Positions 1 to 8,429 are shown, counted from the first letter of the stretch. The stretch: DNA of 64,000 nucleotides from Desulfomicrobium sp. UBA5193 (GCA_002412965.1 DHWB01000012.1:17697-81696); one strand, 5' to 3'. The notes: generated by a model from the sequence alone, not told the origin. Made by a program: numbers and translations.

Positions 1-1524
1 GGCTTCGCCATTGTCGATGCCCGCCTCATCGCAGGAGACCCGGTCCAATACCCCCGCCAGACCGATGTCTCGCCGCAAAAAATGAGCAGCCTGCACACGA
101 TCTTCAATCCCGAATCCGTCGTTTTGTACGGAGCCTCGAACACCGGCACGGTGGGCGGCATCGTGCTCCGCAATCTGCGCCGCCTCAGCCGGGTCTATCC
201 CATCAACCCGCGCACGACCTCCCTGCATGGGAAGCGCTGCTACCCGAGCCTTGAGAGCCTGCCCGAAGTTCCGGAAATGGCGGTGTTCGTCATCAACTCC
301 GAGACCGTGGTCCGGGAATTCGAGAAGTTCTGCCAGGCCGGAGGCAAGGGCGCCATCATCATCAGCGACGGCTTTGCCGAATCCGGACGGCGGGAGCTCG
401 AAGACAGGCTGCGGAATCTGAGCCTGCAATATGGTGTCAGCTACATCGGCCCCAACTGTCTGGGCATCATCGACAATTTTTCCGGAGTGAACACAATGTT
501 CATTCCTGCCCACCGCACGGGCGTCATCCGTGAACCGGGCGGAATCGGCATCATCTCCCAAAGCGGCGGCATTGGCCTGGAACTGATGGAGATGCTTGAG
601 GCCGACCGGGTCGGCATGGGCAAGTGGGTGTCGTGCGGCAACTCCAGCAGCGTCGGCGTGGCGGAAATACTGGCGCACATGGGCCAGGATCCGCGCATCG
701 AAGTCATCGCCATTTACCTCGAAGGACTGTCCGAAGGTTTGAAGCTGATGGAACTCGGCAAGCAGGTCTCGGCCAAAAAACCCGTGCTCATCATCAAGGG
801 CGGTTCCGGCGGCGGCAAGGAGGCGACCATGTCCCACACCGCTTCCCTGGCGGGGAGCCACGAAGCCTTCCGGGCCTGCTGTTCCCAGGCCGGATTCTAT
901 CTCATCGAAGATCTGACCGAAGATCCGAAGATCATGGTCAACGTGCTCTCCATCCTGACCACGCAACCCAAGGCCAGGGGCAAACGCACGGCGGTGGTCA
1001 GCGTAGGTGGCGGCGCGGCGGTGCTGCTGGCCGACCAGATCACGGCCGAAGGCCTGGAGTTGGCCCAGTTCAGCCCGGAAACCCGGCAGCGCCTGCAGGA
1101 ACTGCTGCGCGAGAACATCAAGGCCGCAAACCCGGATGACCTGGAACAGATGCTCGTCAACGTCGGCAACAACCCCCTCGACCTCCTGGGCAACTGCGAC
1201 GACAGGCGGCTCATCCGCGCCCTTGAGATCATCGCCGATGACCCGGGCACCGACGTCATCGTGGCCGCGATCTACCTGCAAGTCCCATATCTGTCCGAAT
1301 ATCTGGCCGAGCGGCTGGTCGAATTCAGGCGCTCCATCGACAAGCCCTTCATCGTCTCCCCGCGCGGACTGTGCACCCATGTCAGCAGGTTCAGGGAATC
1401 CCTCTACGCCAAACGCTTCCACACCTACACCGTGCCGATGGTCAAACCGCTCAGCATCGCCCTCGACATTTGGGATCGGTATGACCAGAGCTTCATGAGC
1501 GAGGCGGAACTGCAGGAGGACTGA
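1..1524 (+). CDS. NDP-forming acyl-CoA synthetase (CoA-binding/ligase part), 5' end outside window
   Basis: Acetate-CoA ligase (ADP-forming) family: converts acyl-CoA plus ADP and phosphate to acid plus ATP, or the reverse, in the cytoplasm. From the ATG at 82 the product would be 480 aa. It has an N-terminal CoA-binding Rossmann domain (start FNPESVVLYGAS), a succinyl-CoA-ligase-like domain with GIISQSGGIG near residue 155, and a SHTASLAGS segment holding the likely phospho-histidine. The frame is open to base 1 with no stop, and the upstream codons read GFAIVDARLIAGDPV, which resembles the tail of an ATP-grasp domain. No ribosome binding site precedes the ATG at 82. I therefore infer one fused gene (ATP-grasp then CoA-binding) that begins before the window. 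The alternative is a separate alpha subunit starting at 82. Family call is confident; the fusion is likely but unproven. Confidence 0.85.
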   Translation, partial: GFAIVDARLIAGDPVQYPRQTDVSPQKMSSLHTIFNPESVVLYGASNTGTVGGIVLRNLRRLSRVYPINPRTTSLHGKRCYPSLESLPEVPEMAVFVINSETVVREFEKFCQAGGKGAIIISDGFAESGRRELEDRLRNLSLQYGVSYIGPNCLGIIDNFSGVNTMFIPAHRTGVIREPGGIGIISQSGGIGLELMEMLEADRVGMGKWVSCGNSSSVGVAEILAHMGQDPRIEVIAIYLEGLSEGLKLMELGKQVSAKKPVLIIKGGSGGGKEATMSHTASLAGSHEAFRACCSQAGFYLIEDLTEDPKIMVNVLSILTTQPKARGKRTAVVSVGGGAAVLLADQITAEGLELAQFSPETRQRLQELLRENIKAANPDDLEQMLVNVGNNPLDLLGNCDDRRLIRALEIIADDPGTDVIVAAIYLQVPYLSEYLAERLVEFRRSIDKPFIVSPRGLCTHVSRFRESLYAKRFHTYTVPMVKPLSIALDIWDRYDQSFMSEAELQED

Positions 1525-1709
1525 ACCATCCACATGCCTAAAATCCAGACTCGCGTTGACCAAAAGGATCATCTTTGTTAGGGGGTTGGCGCTTAATCTG
1601 ATTCACTGGCGGAATTTTTCACGTATCGGGTCCGCTCCGGCCCCCTGCCTGCCTGTTTAGGCGCAGACCAGGACCACAGAACCCGCCACAGCGCAACAAG
1701 GACGATCGA

Positions 1710-2441
1710 ATGAAGTACCGCCAGGATCCGGATCTGGACTTTCTGAAACAATGCACAAGCCGGGAACTGGATATCCTCGTCAAGGTGCTCCTTTTCAACA
1801 AGGACGGGCAGCCCCGCAGCATCGTCCAACTTCCGAACCACCCGCTCTACAAGGAGCACGCCCCGAACCATGCCGCCTACTGGGAAGTCGTCGCCGGAGA
1901 GATCCAGCGCTACGGATCCAATCCTCTCGCGGCGCTGGCCAGGGCCGGACGCGGCAAGCATTACCTCAAAATTCTGGACAATGTTTGCAGCAGGCTCACC
2001 GTGCACTATCTCCCGGACGCATCCGTGGAGGTCATGGAGCGGACGCTGTGCTTGACTCTTTTCACCAGGGCTCTACAGCACATCCCTTCCGAGGACTTGC
2101 AGGTCATTTGCTATGCTTTTGATTTCACTCCGGCGGACATGTCTAATAAAGGCATCCTGCAGGTGCTGGTCGATACCATCCGCCTTGACGATCATGCCGA
2201 ATGCCTGCTGCGCATGATCGTGGCCAACGGTGCGGCGATGCACGCAAGCGGAATCAGCTACTCCAAAGTTGCCGCAAAAAAATACCACACGGTCCTGGCC
2301 CTCTTTGAAAAACCCCTGGCCATGGAACTGGAAGGCGCGTCCTCGCTCAGCATGACCGGGGCGGCGCATTGGATCATCATCCCTTCCGTGCTGCAGCTGA
2401 CCTTCCTGCGGGCGATAAAAGGCCTGAACTCAAGCCGATAA
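1710..2441 (+). CDS. YaaW-like protein (DUF3944 / ubiquinol-cytochrome c chaperone-like)
   Basis: A 243-aa protein whose N-terminus (DLDFLKQCTSRELD), central YWEVVAGEIQRYGSN stretch and C-terminal IIIPSVLQLTFLRAI stretch follow the pattern I remember for E. coli YaaW. The biochemical role of that family is not established. The start ATG at 1710 has AAGGA 8 nt upstream. It is flanked by non-coding DNA on both sides and appears to be a single-gene unit. The C-terminal third is fairly hydrophobic and may associate with membrane. Family placement is from memory of the sequence pattern; function is unknown. Confidence 0.7.
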   Translation: MKYRQDPDLDFLKQCTSRELDILVKVLLFNKDGQPRSIVQLPNHPLYKEHAPNHAAYWEVVAGEIQRYGSNPLAALARAGRGKHYLKILDNVCSRLTVHYLPDASVEVMERTLCLTLFTRALQHIPSEDLQVICYAFDFTPADMSNKGILQVLVDTIRLDDHAECLLRMIVANGAAMHASGISYSKVAAKKYHTVLALFEKPLAMELEGASSLSMTGAAHWIIIPSVLQLTFLRAIKGLNSSR

Positions 2442-2680
2442 TTTTTCTGATGAAAATCTGTTATAATGACGTCCCTGCCTGCGCTTCGTCAACTCAGGAG
2501 GGACGGGCGTCACGGTGCAGGTTCACGAATAGGTCCGGCAAGGAAGTCGTGTGACAGGCTCACCGGGCGTGGACAGATATTTTCCCTGGGCCATATTCAT
2601 GAGATTGATGGATCCCCGTCTCCGCAGGGATGAGGGCAACGAAACTCCCTCGTCATCAGGTTCCCCGCACATCAATGCCT
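2442..2680. other. Gene-free stretch with TATAAT box and imperfect hairpin
   Basis: Between the YaaW-like gene and the msrA terminator I see no convincing gene. A perfect TATAAT at 2462-2467 has no good -35 partner. It runs directly into an imperfect stem-loop at 2467-2512 (TGACG..CCC against GGG..CGTCA), with an AGGAGG in its right half at 2496-2501. The ORF that could start here ends after a few codons. Around 2610-2660 there is a degenerate copy of the GGATCCCCGtctccgcAGGGATGA type of short palindrome. Confidence 0.4.
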
Positions 2681-2721
2681 AAAAAAGCCCGGCCCCCGCA
2701 ATTCGCGGAAGCCGGGCTTTT
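2681..2721 (-). terminator. Rho-independent terminator of msrA
   Basis: GC-rich stem (AAGCCCGG paired with CCGGGCTT) flanked by an A-run on the plus strand, giving a U-run on the minus-strand transcript just beyond the msrA stop. It may also stop plus-strand transcription. Confidence 0.85.
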
Positions 2722-2741
2722 CGATTCATTGTCACCTGTCT

Positions 2742-3332
2742 TCAGGGTTTCGTCTCCGCACCCCAGATCTGTTTGAGGCGCAGATCCCGTCCGCAGCCCT
2801 GTCGATAGAAATGATAGCGGAGAGGATTTTTCTTGTAATAATCCTGATGGTACTCCTCGGCCGCATAAAACTCGGTCCGAGACAGAATCTCGGTTGCAAT
2901 CTTGAACCCCCTGGCCTCTTCGAGCTTCGCCTTTCCCGCCCTCGCCAAGGCTTCTTCGGCCTCGTTCCCGAAAAAAATCGCAGATCTGTATTGCGGGCCG
3001 CGATCGCAAAATTGCCCGCCTGCGTCCGTTGGGTCGATGTTACGCCAGAAAACGGCGAGCAACTTTTCAAAATCGACCTTGTCCGGATCATAGACCACCC
3101 GCATTGCCTCAATGTGGCCGCTGGTTCCGGAAGAGACATCCTCATATGTCGGGTTGGGCAGCTTTCCTCCGATATAACCGGCCTGCGTTTCGATCACTCC
3201 GGGCAGCGCGTCGTAAGGCCCCTCAAGGCACCAGAAGCAACCACCAGCAAAGACAGCGTCACGTGTTTGTGCAGCCACGTTCCCTCCAAGAAAAACCGAT
3301 AAAAGAAGAGTGAGAAACAGAGCAAAACGCAT
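2742..3332 (-). CDS. msrA: Exported peptide-methionine (S)-S-oxide reductase MsrA
   Basis: Repairs methionine-S-sulfoxide in proteins. The 196-aa product shows the MsrA active-site motif GCFWC at residues 31-35 (catalytic Cys32), the typical ETQAGYIGG and SSGTSGHIEA segments, and a late DPTDAGGQFCDRGPQYRSAIF stretch. The start chosen is the ATG at 3332: the AGGAGG immediately upstream overlaps the previous gene's stop, and this start gives a clean signal peptide (MRFALFLTLLLSVFLGG..AAQ). The enzyme should therefore act in the periplasm. It lies 8 bp after a lipoprotein gene and is probably cotranscribed with it. No MsrB is visible in the window. Confidence 0.95.
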   Translation of the reverse strand: MRFALFLTLLLSVFLGGNVAAQTRDAVFAGGCFWCLEGPYDALPGVIETQAGYIGGKLPNPTYEDVSSGTSGHIEAMRVVYDPDKVDFEKLLAVFWRNIDPTDAGGQFCDRGPQYRSAIFFGNEAEEALARAGKAKLEEARGFKIATEILSRTEFYAAEEYHQDYYKKNPLRYHFYRQGCGRDLRLKQIWGAETKP

Positions 3333-3340
3333 GGGGCCTC

Positions 3341-3808
3341 CTACTGTAACTTTTTGGAATCCCAAAGCTCCCCTTCGGAGGAAAAGGGAATCCCCCCTGC
3401 TCGAACCCCGCTCTGATAAAAAACGCCGTCCAGGGCATACGTCAATTTCGTCTGCCCGCCTTGAAAAGTCATGATCTGACGCAGGAGATCAAAAGTCGAG
3501 GCAGAGGCTTCGACCTTGATAAGCGTCTCCCCCAAGGCCTCCACCCCGCCGTTTTCCGGGGAAACGGCGGACAAGAGGCTCATGTCATTGAACCTGGAAT
3601 TCACCTTGTATCCCGTCCACGACAAGGCAAAGGGATTGGGATTTGTCACCCGCAGTGTCAGGGCCAGCCGCTGCTCGAACAGAGAGCTGCTCGCTGGCAC
3701 CACATTGACCAGTCGCACCAAGGGAGACTCCACTGCTCGACCAAAATGGGCGCACCCCGCCACCACAAAAAAAACCGCTCCTGCGAGCAACAAAAATACT
3801 TTCCTCAT
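3341..3808 (-). CDS. LEA type 2 family lipoprotein
   Basis: A 155-aa predicted lipoprotein. From the ATG at 3808 it begins with a signal peptide ending in a lipobox (VVAGC, Cys about residue 19). The body resembles the water-stress / LEA14-type beta-sandwich (LALTLRVTNPNPFALSW, the hallmark NPNPF). Longer in-frame extension to 3931 would put the signal sequence internally and is rejected. It is directly upstream of msrA with an 8-bp gap and probably shares its transcript. The pairing suggests an envelope stress role, which is inference. Confidence 0.8.
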   Translation of the reverse strand: MRKVFLLLAGAVFFVVAGCAHFGRAVESPLVRLVNVVPASSSLFEQRLALTLRVTNPNPFALSWTGYKVNSRFNDMSLLSAVSPENGGVEALGETLIKVEASASTFDLLRQIMTFQGGQTKLTYALDGVFYQSGVRAGGIPFSSEGELWDSKKLQ

Positions 3809-3839
3809 GCCCCCGTCTCCATTGTTGGTGAGTAATACA

Positions 3840-4112
3840 TCATCGGGCTTCCCAGACCGGGAAAGTCCCCGGCAGCTGCTCATCAGTGAGCCGCCACTTC
3901 TCGTCTCCTTCAACATGGTGCAGGCCTGCATATTTGAGAAGTATCCTCGACGGTCCGTTGGCGAAGAATCCGCTCCCGCCCAAGATCTCCAGGGCTTCGT
4001 TTTGATCCGGATATTCCAGCGCGGACACGTAGCATACCTTCACTCCGTTCAGCTCAACGCAGTGCGGCTCGAAATAATGCATGAAATGCAGCAACGTATT
4101 GATGTTTTTCAT
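3840..4112 (-). CDS. Hypothetical 90-aa protein
   Basis: I do not recognise a family. Start ATG at 4112 (MKNINTLLHFMHYFE) has a G-rich ribosome-binding sequence (CAGGGGGTGAC) directly upstream; the 12-codon longer version has no such site. The product is cytoplasmic by appearance, with no signal or membrane segment, and contains a C-terminal GLHHVEGDEKWRLTDEQLPG stretch. It is 31 bp upstream of the lipoprotein-msrA pair on the same strand and may head that operon. Confidence 0.6.
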   Translation of the reverse strand: MKNINTLLHFMHYFEPHCVELNGVKVCYVSALEYPDQNEALEILGGSGFFANGPSRILLKYAGLHHVEGDEKWRLTDEQLPGTFPVWEAR

Positions 4113-4268
4113 TGTCACCCCCTGAGGCTTACAATTGCAGGTAATCACTCTCTGGAGGATGACAAATATAAAAAGAGAAGATGGTTGGCGGGCTCGCCCG
4201 TACGCAGGGATATTCTGATTATCGCCGGATGGAGGCAGGCGGTCCAGGCATGTGCTAGGCCGCGCACT

Positions 4269-5609
4269 TCATGCCGGACGCTTTGTCGTATCAATTTGAA
4301 ATTTCTTGATCTTGTAATGCATTGTGCGCCTGCTGACCCCCAAAAGTTCCGCAGCGTCCTTGACCACCCAGGAACTGCGTTCCAGGGCGTTGAGGACCAC
4401 CTGCCTTTCGCTTCCTTCCAAGGAAAGGAGGTTATCCGACAGGGGGGTATCCAGCTCGATGTCCTCAAACTGCATGTCCTCCATGTGGATGATGTCGTCC
4501 GAGGACAAAATGACCGCCGCCTCAAGCATGTTGCGCAGCTCTCGCACGTTGCCGGGCCAGGAATATTCAAGAATGGCTTCGACCACCTCGGCGTCAAGAC
4601 GTGAGACCGGGCCGCTCTCGGCGAAGAGCTGCAGGAAGCGTTCGGCCAGGATGGGGATGTCGGCCTTGCGCTCCCTCAAGGGCGGCACCTGGATGGTGAT
4701 GACCTTGAGTCGGTAGTACAGATCCTCACGAAATTCACCGCTACGGACCAGGTCCGCCAGGTCCGCATTTGTCGCAGCGATGACCCGGCAATTGACCGCC
4801 GATTCGGTGACCTCACCGACCCTGCGGATTTTTCTTTCCTGCAGAAAGCGAAGCAACCGCAGCTGCATTTCCTGGGATATGTTTCCGATCTCGTCCAGAA
4901 AGAGAGTGCCCCCGTGCGCCTCGGCCACCAGCCCCTTTTTGTCCTTGTACGCGTTGGTGAATGAGCCCTTGACGTGTCCGAAAAGTTCGCTTTCAAGAAG
5001 AGTGGACGGAGTGGATCCGCAATCCACAACGACGAACGGCCCGCGCGAGCGCTGGCTGAGACGATGCAGCAGCCCCGCGATCTTCTCCTTGCCGGTGCCG
5101 CTCTCGCCCAAAAGCAGAATGGTGGCCTCCGTCGGCGCGACCCGCTCGATCAGCTTGTACAGTCGCTGCATGGAAGGACTTTTCCCGCCCCATAGTTCCT
5201 CGGTCAGCAGGTTGCCTTCCCTGGCCCAGGAGCGGCCATCGCTGGCGACCAGGATCGAGGCGATCTTGCCCAAGAGTTCCTGCCCGTCAAAGGGCTTGAG
5301 CAGATAATCAACAGCCCCGTCCTTCACGGCCCCCACGGCTTTGGGCACAGTCCCGTATCCGGTCAGGATGATGACAGGCAAACCGGGCCAGCGCCGGACA
5401 CATTCCCACAAGAGCTCCCGGCCGCTCATGCCGGACATCACATCATCGGTGATGACCAGATCGACCTGCCCGCTCTCAAGCCTCAGCAGCGCCTCTTCCC
5501 CGTCGCCCGCCAGCATGACCGTGTACCCCGAGGCCATCAGCAAGTCTTGCAAAACCTGACGAATTCCGGGCTCGTCATCGACGACCAGAATGGTCCTTTC
5601 GCCGTTCAC
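4269..5609 (-). CDS. Sigma-54-type response regulator (REC-AAA+-Fis HTH)
   Basis: NtrC-class regulator, about 446 aa from the GTG at 5609; a TTG at 5651 would add 14 residues and neither has a strong ribosome site. Domains: receiver (about 5-120, DDE acidic pocket and the aspartate in VITDDVMS), AAA+ domain with Walker A GESGTGKE, Walker B GGTLFLDEIGN, arginine-finger region REDLYYRL, and a C-terminal Fis-type helix-turn-helix (AAELLGVSRRTMHYKI). The sigma-54-contacting loop is unusual: GSFTNA instead of GAFTGA. No sensor kinase is adjacent and no convincing -24/-12 promoter was found nearby. It is separated from the downstream 90-aa gene by 156 bp. Confidence 0.93.
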   Translation of the reverse strand: MNGERTILVVDDEPGIRQVLQDLLMASGYTVMLAGDGEEALLRLESGQVDLVITDDVMSGMSGRELLWECVRRWPGLPVIILTGYGTVPKAVGAVKDGAVDYLLKPFDGQELLGKIASILVASDGRSWAREGNLLTEELWGGKSPSMQRLYKLIERVAPTEATILLLGESGTGKEKIAGLLHRLSQRSRGPFVVVDCGSTPSTLLESELFGHVKGSFTNAYKDKKGLVAEAHGGTLFLDEIGNISQEMQLRLLRFLQERKIRRVGEVTESAVNCRVIAATNADLADLVRSGEFREDLYYRLKVITIQVPPLRERKADIPILAERFLQLFAESGPVSRLDAEVVEAILEYSWPGNVRELRNMLEAAVILSSDDIIHMEDMQFEDIELDTPLSDNLLSLEGSERQVVLNALERSSWVVKDAAELLGVSRRTMHYKIKKFQIDTTKRPA

Positions 5610-5769
5610 GAGGCAAACCAAGCGCGGGCGACCATCTTGTCGAATGCGCAAACTGTGGAGGCGAACCGCGCGCTGTGCAGGGGATCAAAATTCTTCATAA
5701 CAGAGAGATACCTGAAAATAAGAGAAGACTCAAACATGTTCACCCGGACAAGGAGCCCGCGGGTCAGAG

Positions 5770-5798
5770 TTGTCAGGTGGCGCACCCAGCGTTATAGT
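5770..5798 (+). promoter_or_regulatory. Sigma-70-type promoter of the 62-aa gene
   Basis: TTGTCA at 5770-5775 and TATAGT at 5793-5798, separated by exactly 17 bp, 29 bp before the start codon of the small gene. Confidence 0.75.
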
Positions 5799-5827
5799 GT
5801 CCATGTTCAAACCAAAGGAGGTCCTCC

Positions 5828-6016
5828 ATGACGCAGAAACAGGAACATCCCCTGCCCCTGACAGGCGATACGAAGAAAAAATTATCCGGCCGCAAATGCA
5901 AGGAACTGGACGGCCAGACCGCAGCCATGCTCGAATCGAACGAAGTCAAGGCCATCACCGGCGACGGCGAAGAATGGTGGTGCCCAAATCCGGACTGCGC
6001 AGTCGTCGACAAATAG
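5828..6016 (+). CDS. Small 62-aa protein with CPNPDC motif
   Basis: I do not recognise a named family. The gene is a complete unit: promoter at 5770-5798, near-perfect Shine-Dalgarno (AAAGGAGGT) ahead of the ATG, and a terminator 23 bp after the stop. The protein is basic and lysine-rich at its N-terminus, has a lone Cys at about residue 24, and ends with WWCPNPDC, a single CX4C knuckle that could bind metal on dimerisation (inference). No signal peptide. The expression signals are stronger than for most genes in the window, suggesting an abundant small protein. Confidence 0.8.
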   Translation: MTQKQEHPLPLTGDTKKKLSGRKCKELDGQTAAMLESNEVKAITGDGEEWWCPNPDCAVVDK

Positions 6017-6038
6017 CGCTGGCATGTCCCGAATTCGG

Positions 6039-6077
6039 CGCAGCCTGGGAACTTGGGTTCTCAGGCTGCGTTTTTTT
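6039..6077 (+). terminator. Terminator of the 62-aa gene
   Basis: Stem CGCAGCCTG / CAGGCTGCG with a 14-nt loop followed by seven T residues. Confidence 0.9.
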
Positions 6078-6207
6078 GTCGTAACACTCATTATCCGTGG
6101 ACGACTTAATACTAGGTCCACCCATTATTGGAAATCTTTTTCCATGTGCATAGCATGCCGCAAGTTGCTGGAACGAAATCACTCAACTTGAGGTACGCGA
6201 AACGACA

Positions 6208-6882
6208 ATGCACAAAAAAACCGAGCGAGGCATGACGCTCATTGAAATTCTTGTCGCCATGGCCATCTCCGGCCTGGTCATCAGCGCAATATACTCTCTT
6301 TTTCAGGCCCACCACCGCATCGCGATCAAACAGGAAGAGACAACCCTCATGCAGCAGGAGCTGCTCTCCGCCACGGCACAAATCGCAGACGAGCTCCGCA
6401 TGTGCGGATACTCGGCGCACGGTGCGGACGGGTTCGGCTTTGCCCACATGCCGGACACAGGTGCTCCAAACTACGGCCGCGCCACGAATAAAACCGCCAT
6501 CTACTGCAGCCTGGACTGGAACGGTGACGGAGTGGTCAACGAGAGCGGGTCCGGAAGCCTGCGAGAACATGCCGGATTTAGGCTCAATGTCGCCAATGAA
6601 GGATCCGCCAAGGCTGTCGACGACAACGTGTTGCGCAAATATGACACAGGGACTGTACGCTGGCAGCCCATCAACACCAATATTGGCGACCTGCGTTTCA
6701 CCTATTTTGACGCTGCAGGGAACGTCATCAACAATCCGCATGCGAATACGAGAATCATCCACGGCGTGCGCGTTGAAATCACCGCGATCCCCTCGCCATC
6801 CCGCTCAAGGCTCGGCATCGGCAACCGCACGTTATCGACCAAGGTGTGGTGCAGAAATACGGAATTGGAAAAAATACCATGA
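6208..6882 (+). CDS. pilW: PilW-like minor pilin, cluster 1
   Basis: Type IV pilus minor pilin of the PilW family, 224 aa. The prepilin peptidase site is ERG|MTLIEIL with Glu at +5, followed by the hydrophobic assembly helix. After cleavage the product would sit in the inner membrane and join the pilus-priming tip complex. It contains several cysteines and a DWNGDGVVNESG calcium-loop-like stretch. It is first of five same-strand genes ending in a PilY1-like adhesin. Confidence 0.88.
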   Translation: MHKKTERGMTLIEILVAMAISGLVISAIYSLFQAHHRIAIKQEETTLMQQELLSATAQIADELRMCGYSAHGADGFGFAHMPDTGAPNYGRATNKTAIYCSLDWNGDGVVNESGSGSLREHAGFRLNVANEGSAKAVDDNVLRKYDTGTVRWQPINTNIGDLRFTYFDAAGNVINNPHANTRIIHGVRVEITAIPSPSRSRLGIGNRTLSTKVWCRNTELEKIP

Positions 6883-6928
6883 AAAAAACCACAAGGGTGG
6901 CCGAGCCTGCCGTCGCGAGCCAATCGTA

Positions 6929-7423
6929 ATGATTTCCGGGAGAAGCCTGCCGGGGCATTCCTTGCTTCAAGCGCACGGGTGGCAAATCACCCGGTCCACC
7001 CGTCAGGGATACACTCTTCTGGAGACCCTGATGGTCCTGGCCATCGTTGCAGTGCTGGCAGGCGTCTCCGGCACGACGCTCATCTCCGCCCTGCCGGAAG
7101 CAGAAATGAACCGTGCGACCAGAACCATTGTCAGCATGTGCCGACACGCCAGATGCGAGGCCATAAAAAGGAACGAGCAAATCCGATTTCAATGCGACAT
7201 GCAGCAAAACACCTGCGAAATCAGTGTGCGCAACGACAATACTCTACTGCGTCGATTCGATCTCTCGAGCTTGAGAAACCGCGTCGCCCACACCAAATCC
7301 TTCACTACCCATTTCAACGGCCGTGGCAGAGCCAGCGTGGCCGGGACTGTCACCATCCAGAACAACACCGGATTGTCCCGCACGTTGACGGTACGGCCGT
7401 CGGGCAGCGTAATAGTGGAGTAG
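6929..7423 (+). CDS. FimT/GspH-like pseudopilin, cluster 1
   Basis: Minor pilin of the FimT/GspH family, about 164 aa from the ATG at 6929. The cleavage site is RQG|YTLLETLMVLAIVAVLAG with Glu at +5. The leader of about 27 residues is longer than usual, so the true start is uncertain; an ATG at 6879 overlapping the pilW stop leads only to a 16-codon peptide. The body has the paired-cysteine segment CRHARCEAIKRNEQIRFQCD typical of the family. It lies 46 bp after pilW and 6 bp before pilV. Confidence 0.82.
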   Translation: MISGRSLPGHSLLQAHGWQITRSTRQGYTLLETLMVLAIVAVLAGVSGTTLISALPEAEMNRATRTIVSMCRHARCEAIKRNEQIRFQCDMQQNTCEISVRNDNTLLRRFDLSSLRNRVAHTKSFTTHFNGRGRASVAGTVTIQNNTGLSRTLTVRPSGSVIVE

Positions 7424-7429
7424 CCGCGA

Positions 7430-7906
7430 ATGCCTAAACTTCCCATCCCCCTCTCCTTGTCCAGGATGCAATTGGCTGAACAGCTCGCCGCCTCAAACTT
7501 GAGCACTCACCCGAAGCGGAGAGAGAAAAACAGCCCAGGCTTCACCTTGATCGAAGTCCTCATGGCGACAGCCATTCTGGGCATAGGTTTGATGGGCGTC
7601 GCGTCTCTTATCTCCCAGGCTTCCGTGCAAGACATCCGCGCCGGCCACGTCTCCTGCGGGAGCCACCTGGCTGAGGAATTTCTGGAAAATGCCGCCCGCA
7701 CCCAGTACTCCGCCCAGGCGTTCAATGCCCTGACGGACACCAAAGCAAACACCGTCATCAACGGTGTCCAATTTTCCATAACCTGCACCCTGGCTGACAA
7801 CACACCCGTGGAGCGATGCAAGGAAATGACCTGCACCCTCTCGTGGAACAACAGCGGCTCTCCTGCGAGCGCAAGGTACGTCTATGTTCTTTCCCCAAAG
7901 TTCTAG
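7430..7906 (+). CDS. pilV: PilV-like minor pilin, cluster 1
   Basis: 158-aa prepilin with cleavage site SPG|FTLIEVLMATAILGIGLMG. The GLMGVASL continuation is typical for PilV. The leader is unusually long (about 37 residues from the ATG at 7430), and an ATG 12 codons later is an alternative start. Four cysteines lie in the C-terminal half. Its 3' end overlaps pilX by 23 bp, implying translational coupling. Confidence 0.85.
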   Translation: MPKLPIPLSLSRMQLAEQLAASNLSTHPKRREKNSPGFTLIEVLMATAILGIGLMGVASLISQASVQDIRAGHVSCGSHLAEEFLENAARTQYSAQAFNALTDTKANTVINGVQFSITCTLADNTPVERCKEMTCTLSWNNSGSPASARYVYVLSPKF

Positions 7907-8429
7907 GCCCTGCCCGGATCAGTCCGGCATGGCCTTGTTGGTAGCCATCATCGCCCTCGCACTGCTCGGGATCATGGGACTGGCCGCCAACGACACTGCG
8001 CATCTTAACATCCTCATGGCCGCAAATGGCCGCGACTCTAAAAATGCCTTCTTTATGGCGGATTCGGGCACTAACGCTGGTCACGAATTTTTGGAAAGAG
8101 CCATCGCCTCCGCTAATTCAACATTCTATAATGACGGCACTCCTGCCACCAACGCTTCCGCCTGGGAAAACGAGGACGACTTCAACCCCGATGATTTCCC
8201 CGTCAAGTGGCACCTCCATGCAGCCGGGGGCACTCATGTGCGAGCAGGATTCATCGAATCGGGCCTGGTTCCGGGCAGCGCCATGCAGACAGGTTCGGGG
8301 TATGCCAGCGCAGGCCAAGGCGCGGCCTCGGGCGGGACCTACAGCAGCTACCTCATTCGTTCGCACAGACAAGGTTTTCGCAACAGCGTGGCGGAAGTGG
8401 ACCTGGGCTGGAGGCACATCAACCAATGA
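7884..8429 (+). CDS. pilX: PilX-like minor pilin, cluster 1
   Basis: 181-aa protein with the PilX N-terminal pattern: DQSGMALLVAIIALALLGIMG. It lacks the canonical Glu at +5, as PilX-type proteins often do, and shows the following AFFMADSGTNAGHEFLE segment common in this family. The stop codon overlaps the ATG of the PilY1 gene (ATGA). It probably joins the tip complex with PilV/PilW and PilY1. Confidence 0.85.
   Translation: MFFPQSSRPCPDQSGMALLVAIIALALLGIMGLAANDTAHLNILMAANGRDSKNAFFMADSGTNAGHEFLERAIASANSTFYNDGTPATNASAWENEDDFNPDDFPVKWHLHAAGGTHVRAGFIESGLVPGSAMQTGSGYASAGQGAASGGTYSSYLIRSHRQGFRNSVAEVDLGWRHINQ

Noticed and set aside
2461..2520. Possible small RNA from TATAAT at 2462
   Set aside because: No -35 element, hairpin begins inside the -10 box, and no U-run; kept only as a note on the gene-free stretch.
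3516..4604. 362-codon plus-strand frame opposite lipoprotein, 90-aa protein and response regulator
   Set aside because: Antisense to three genes with recognised motifs or good ribosome sites.
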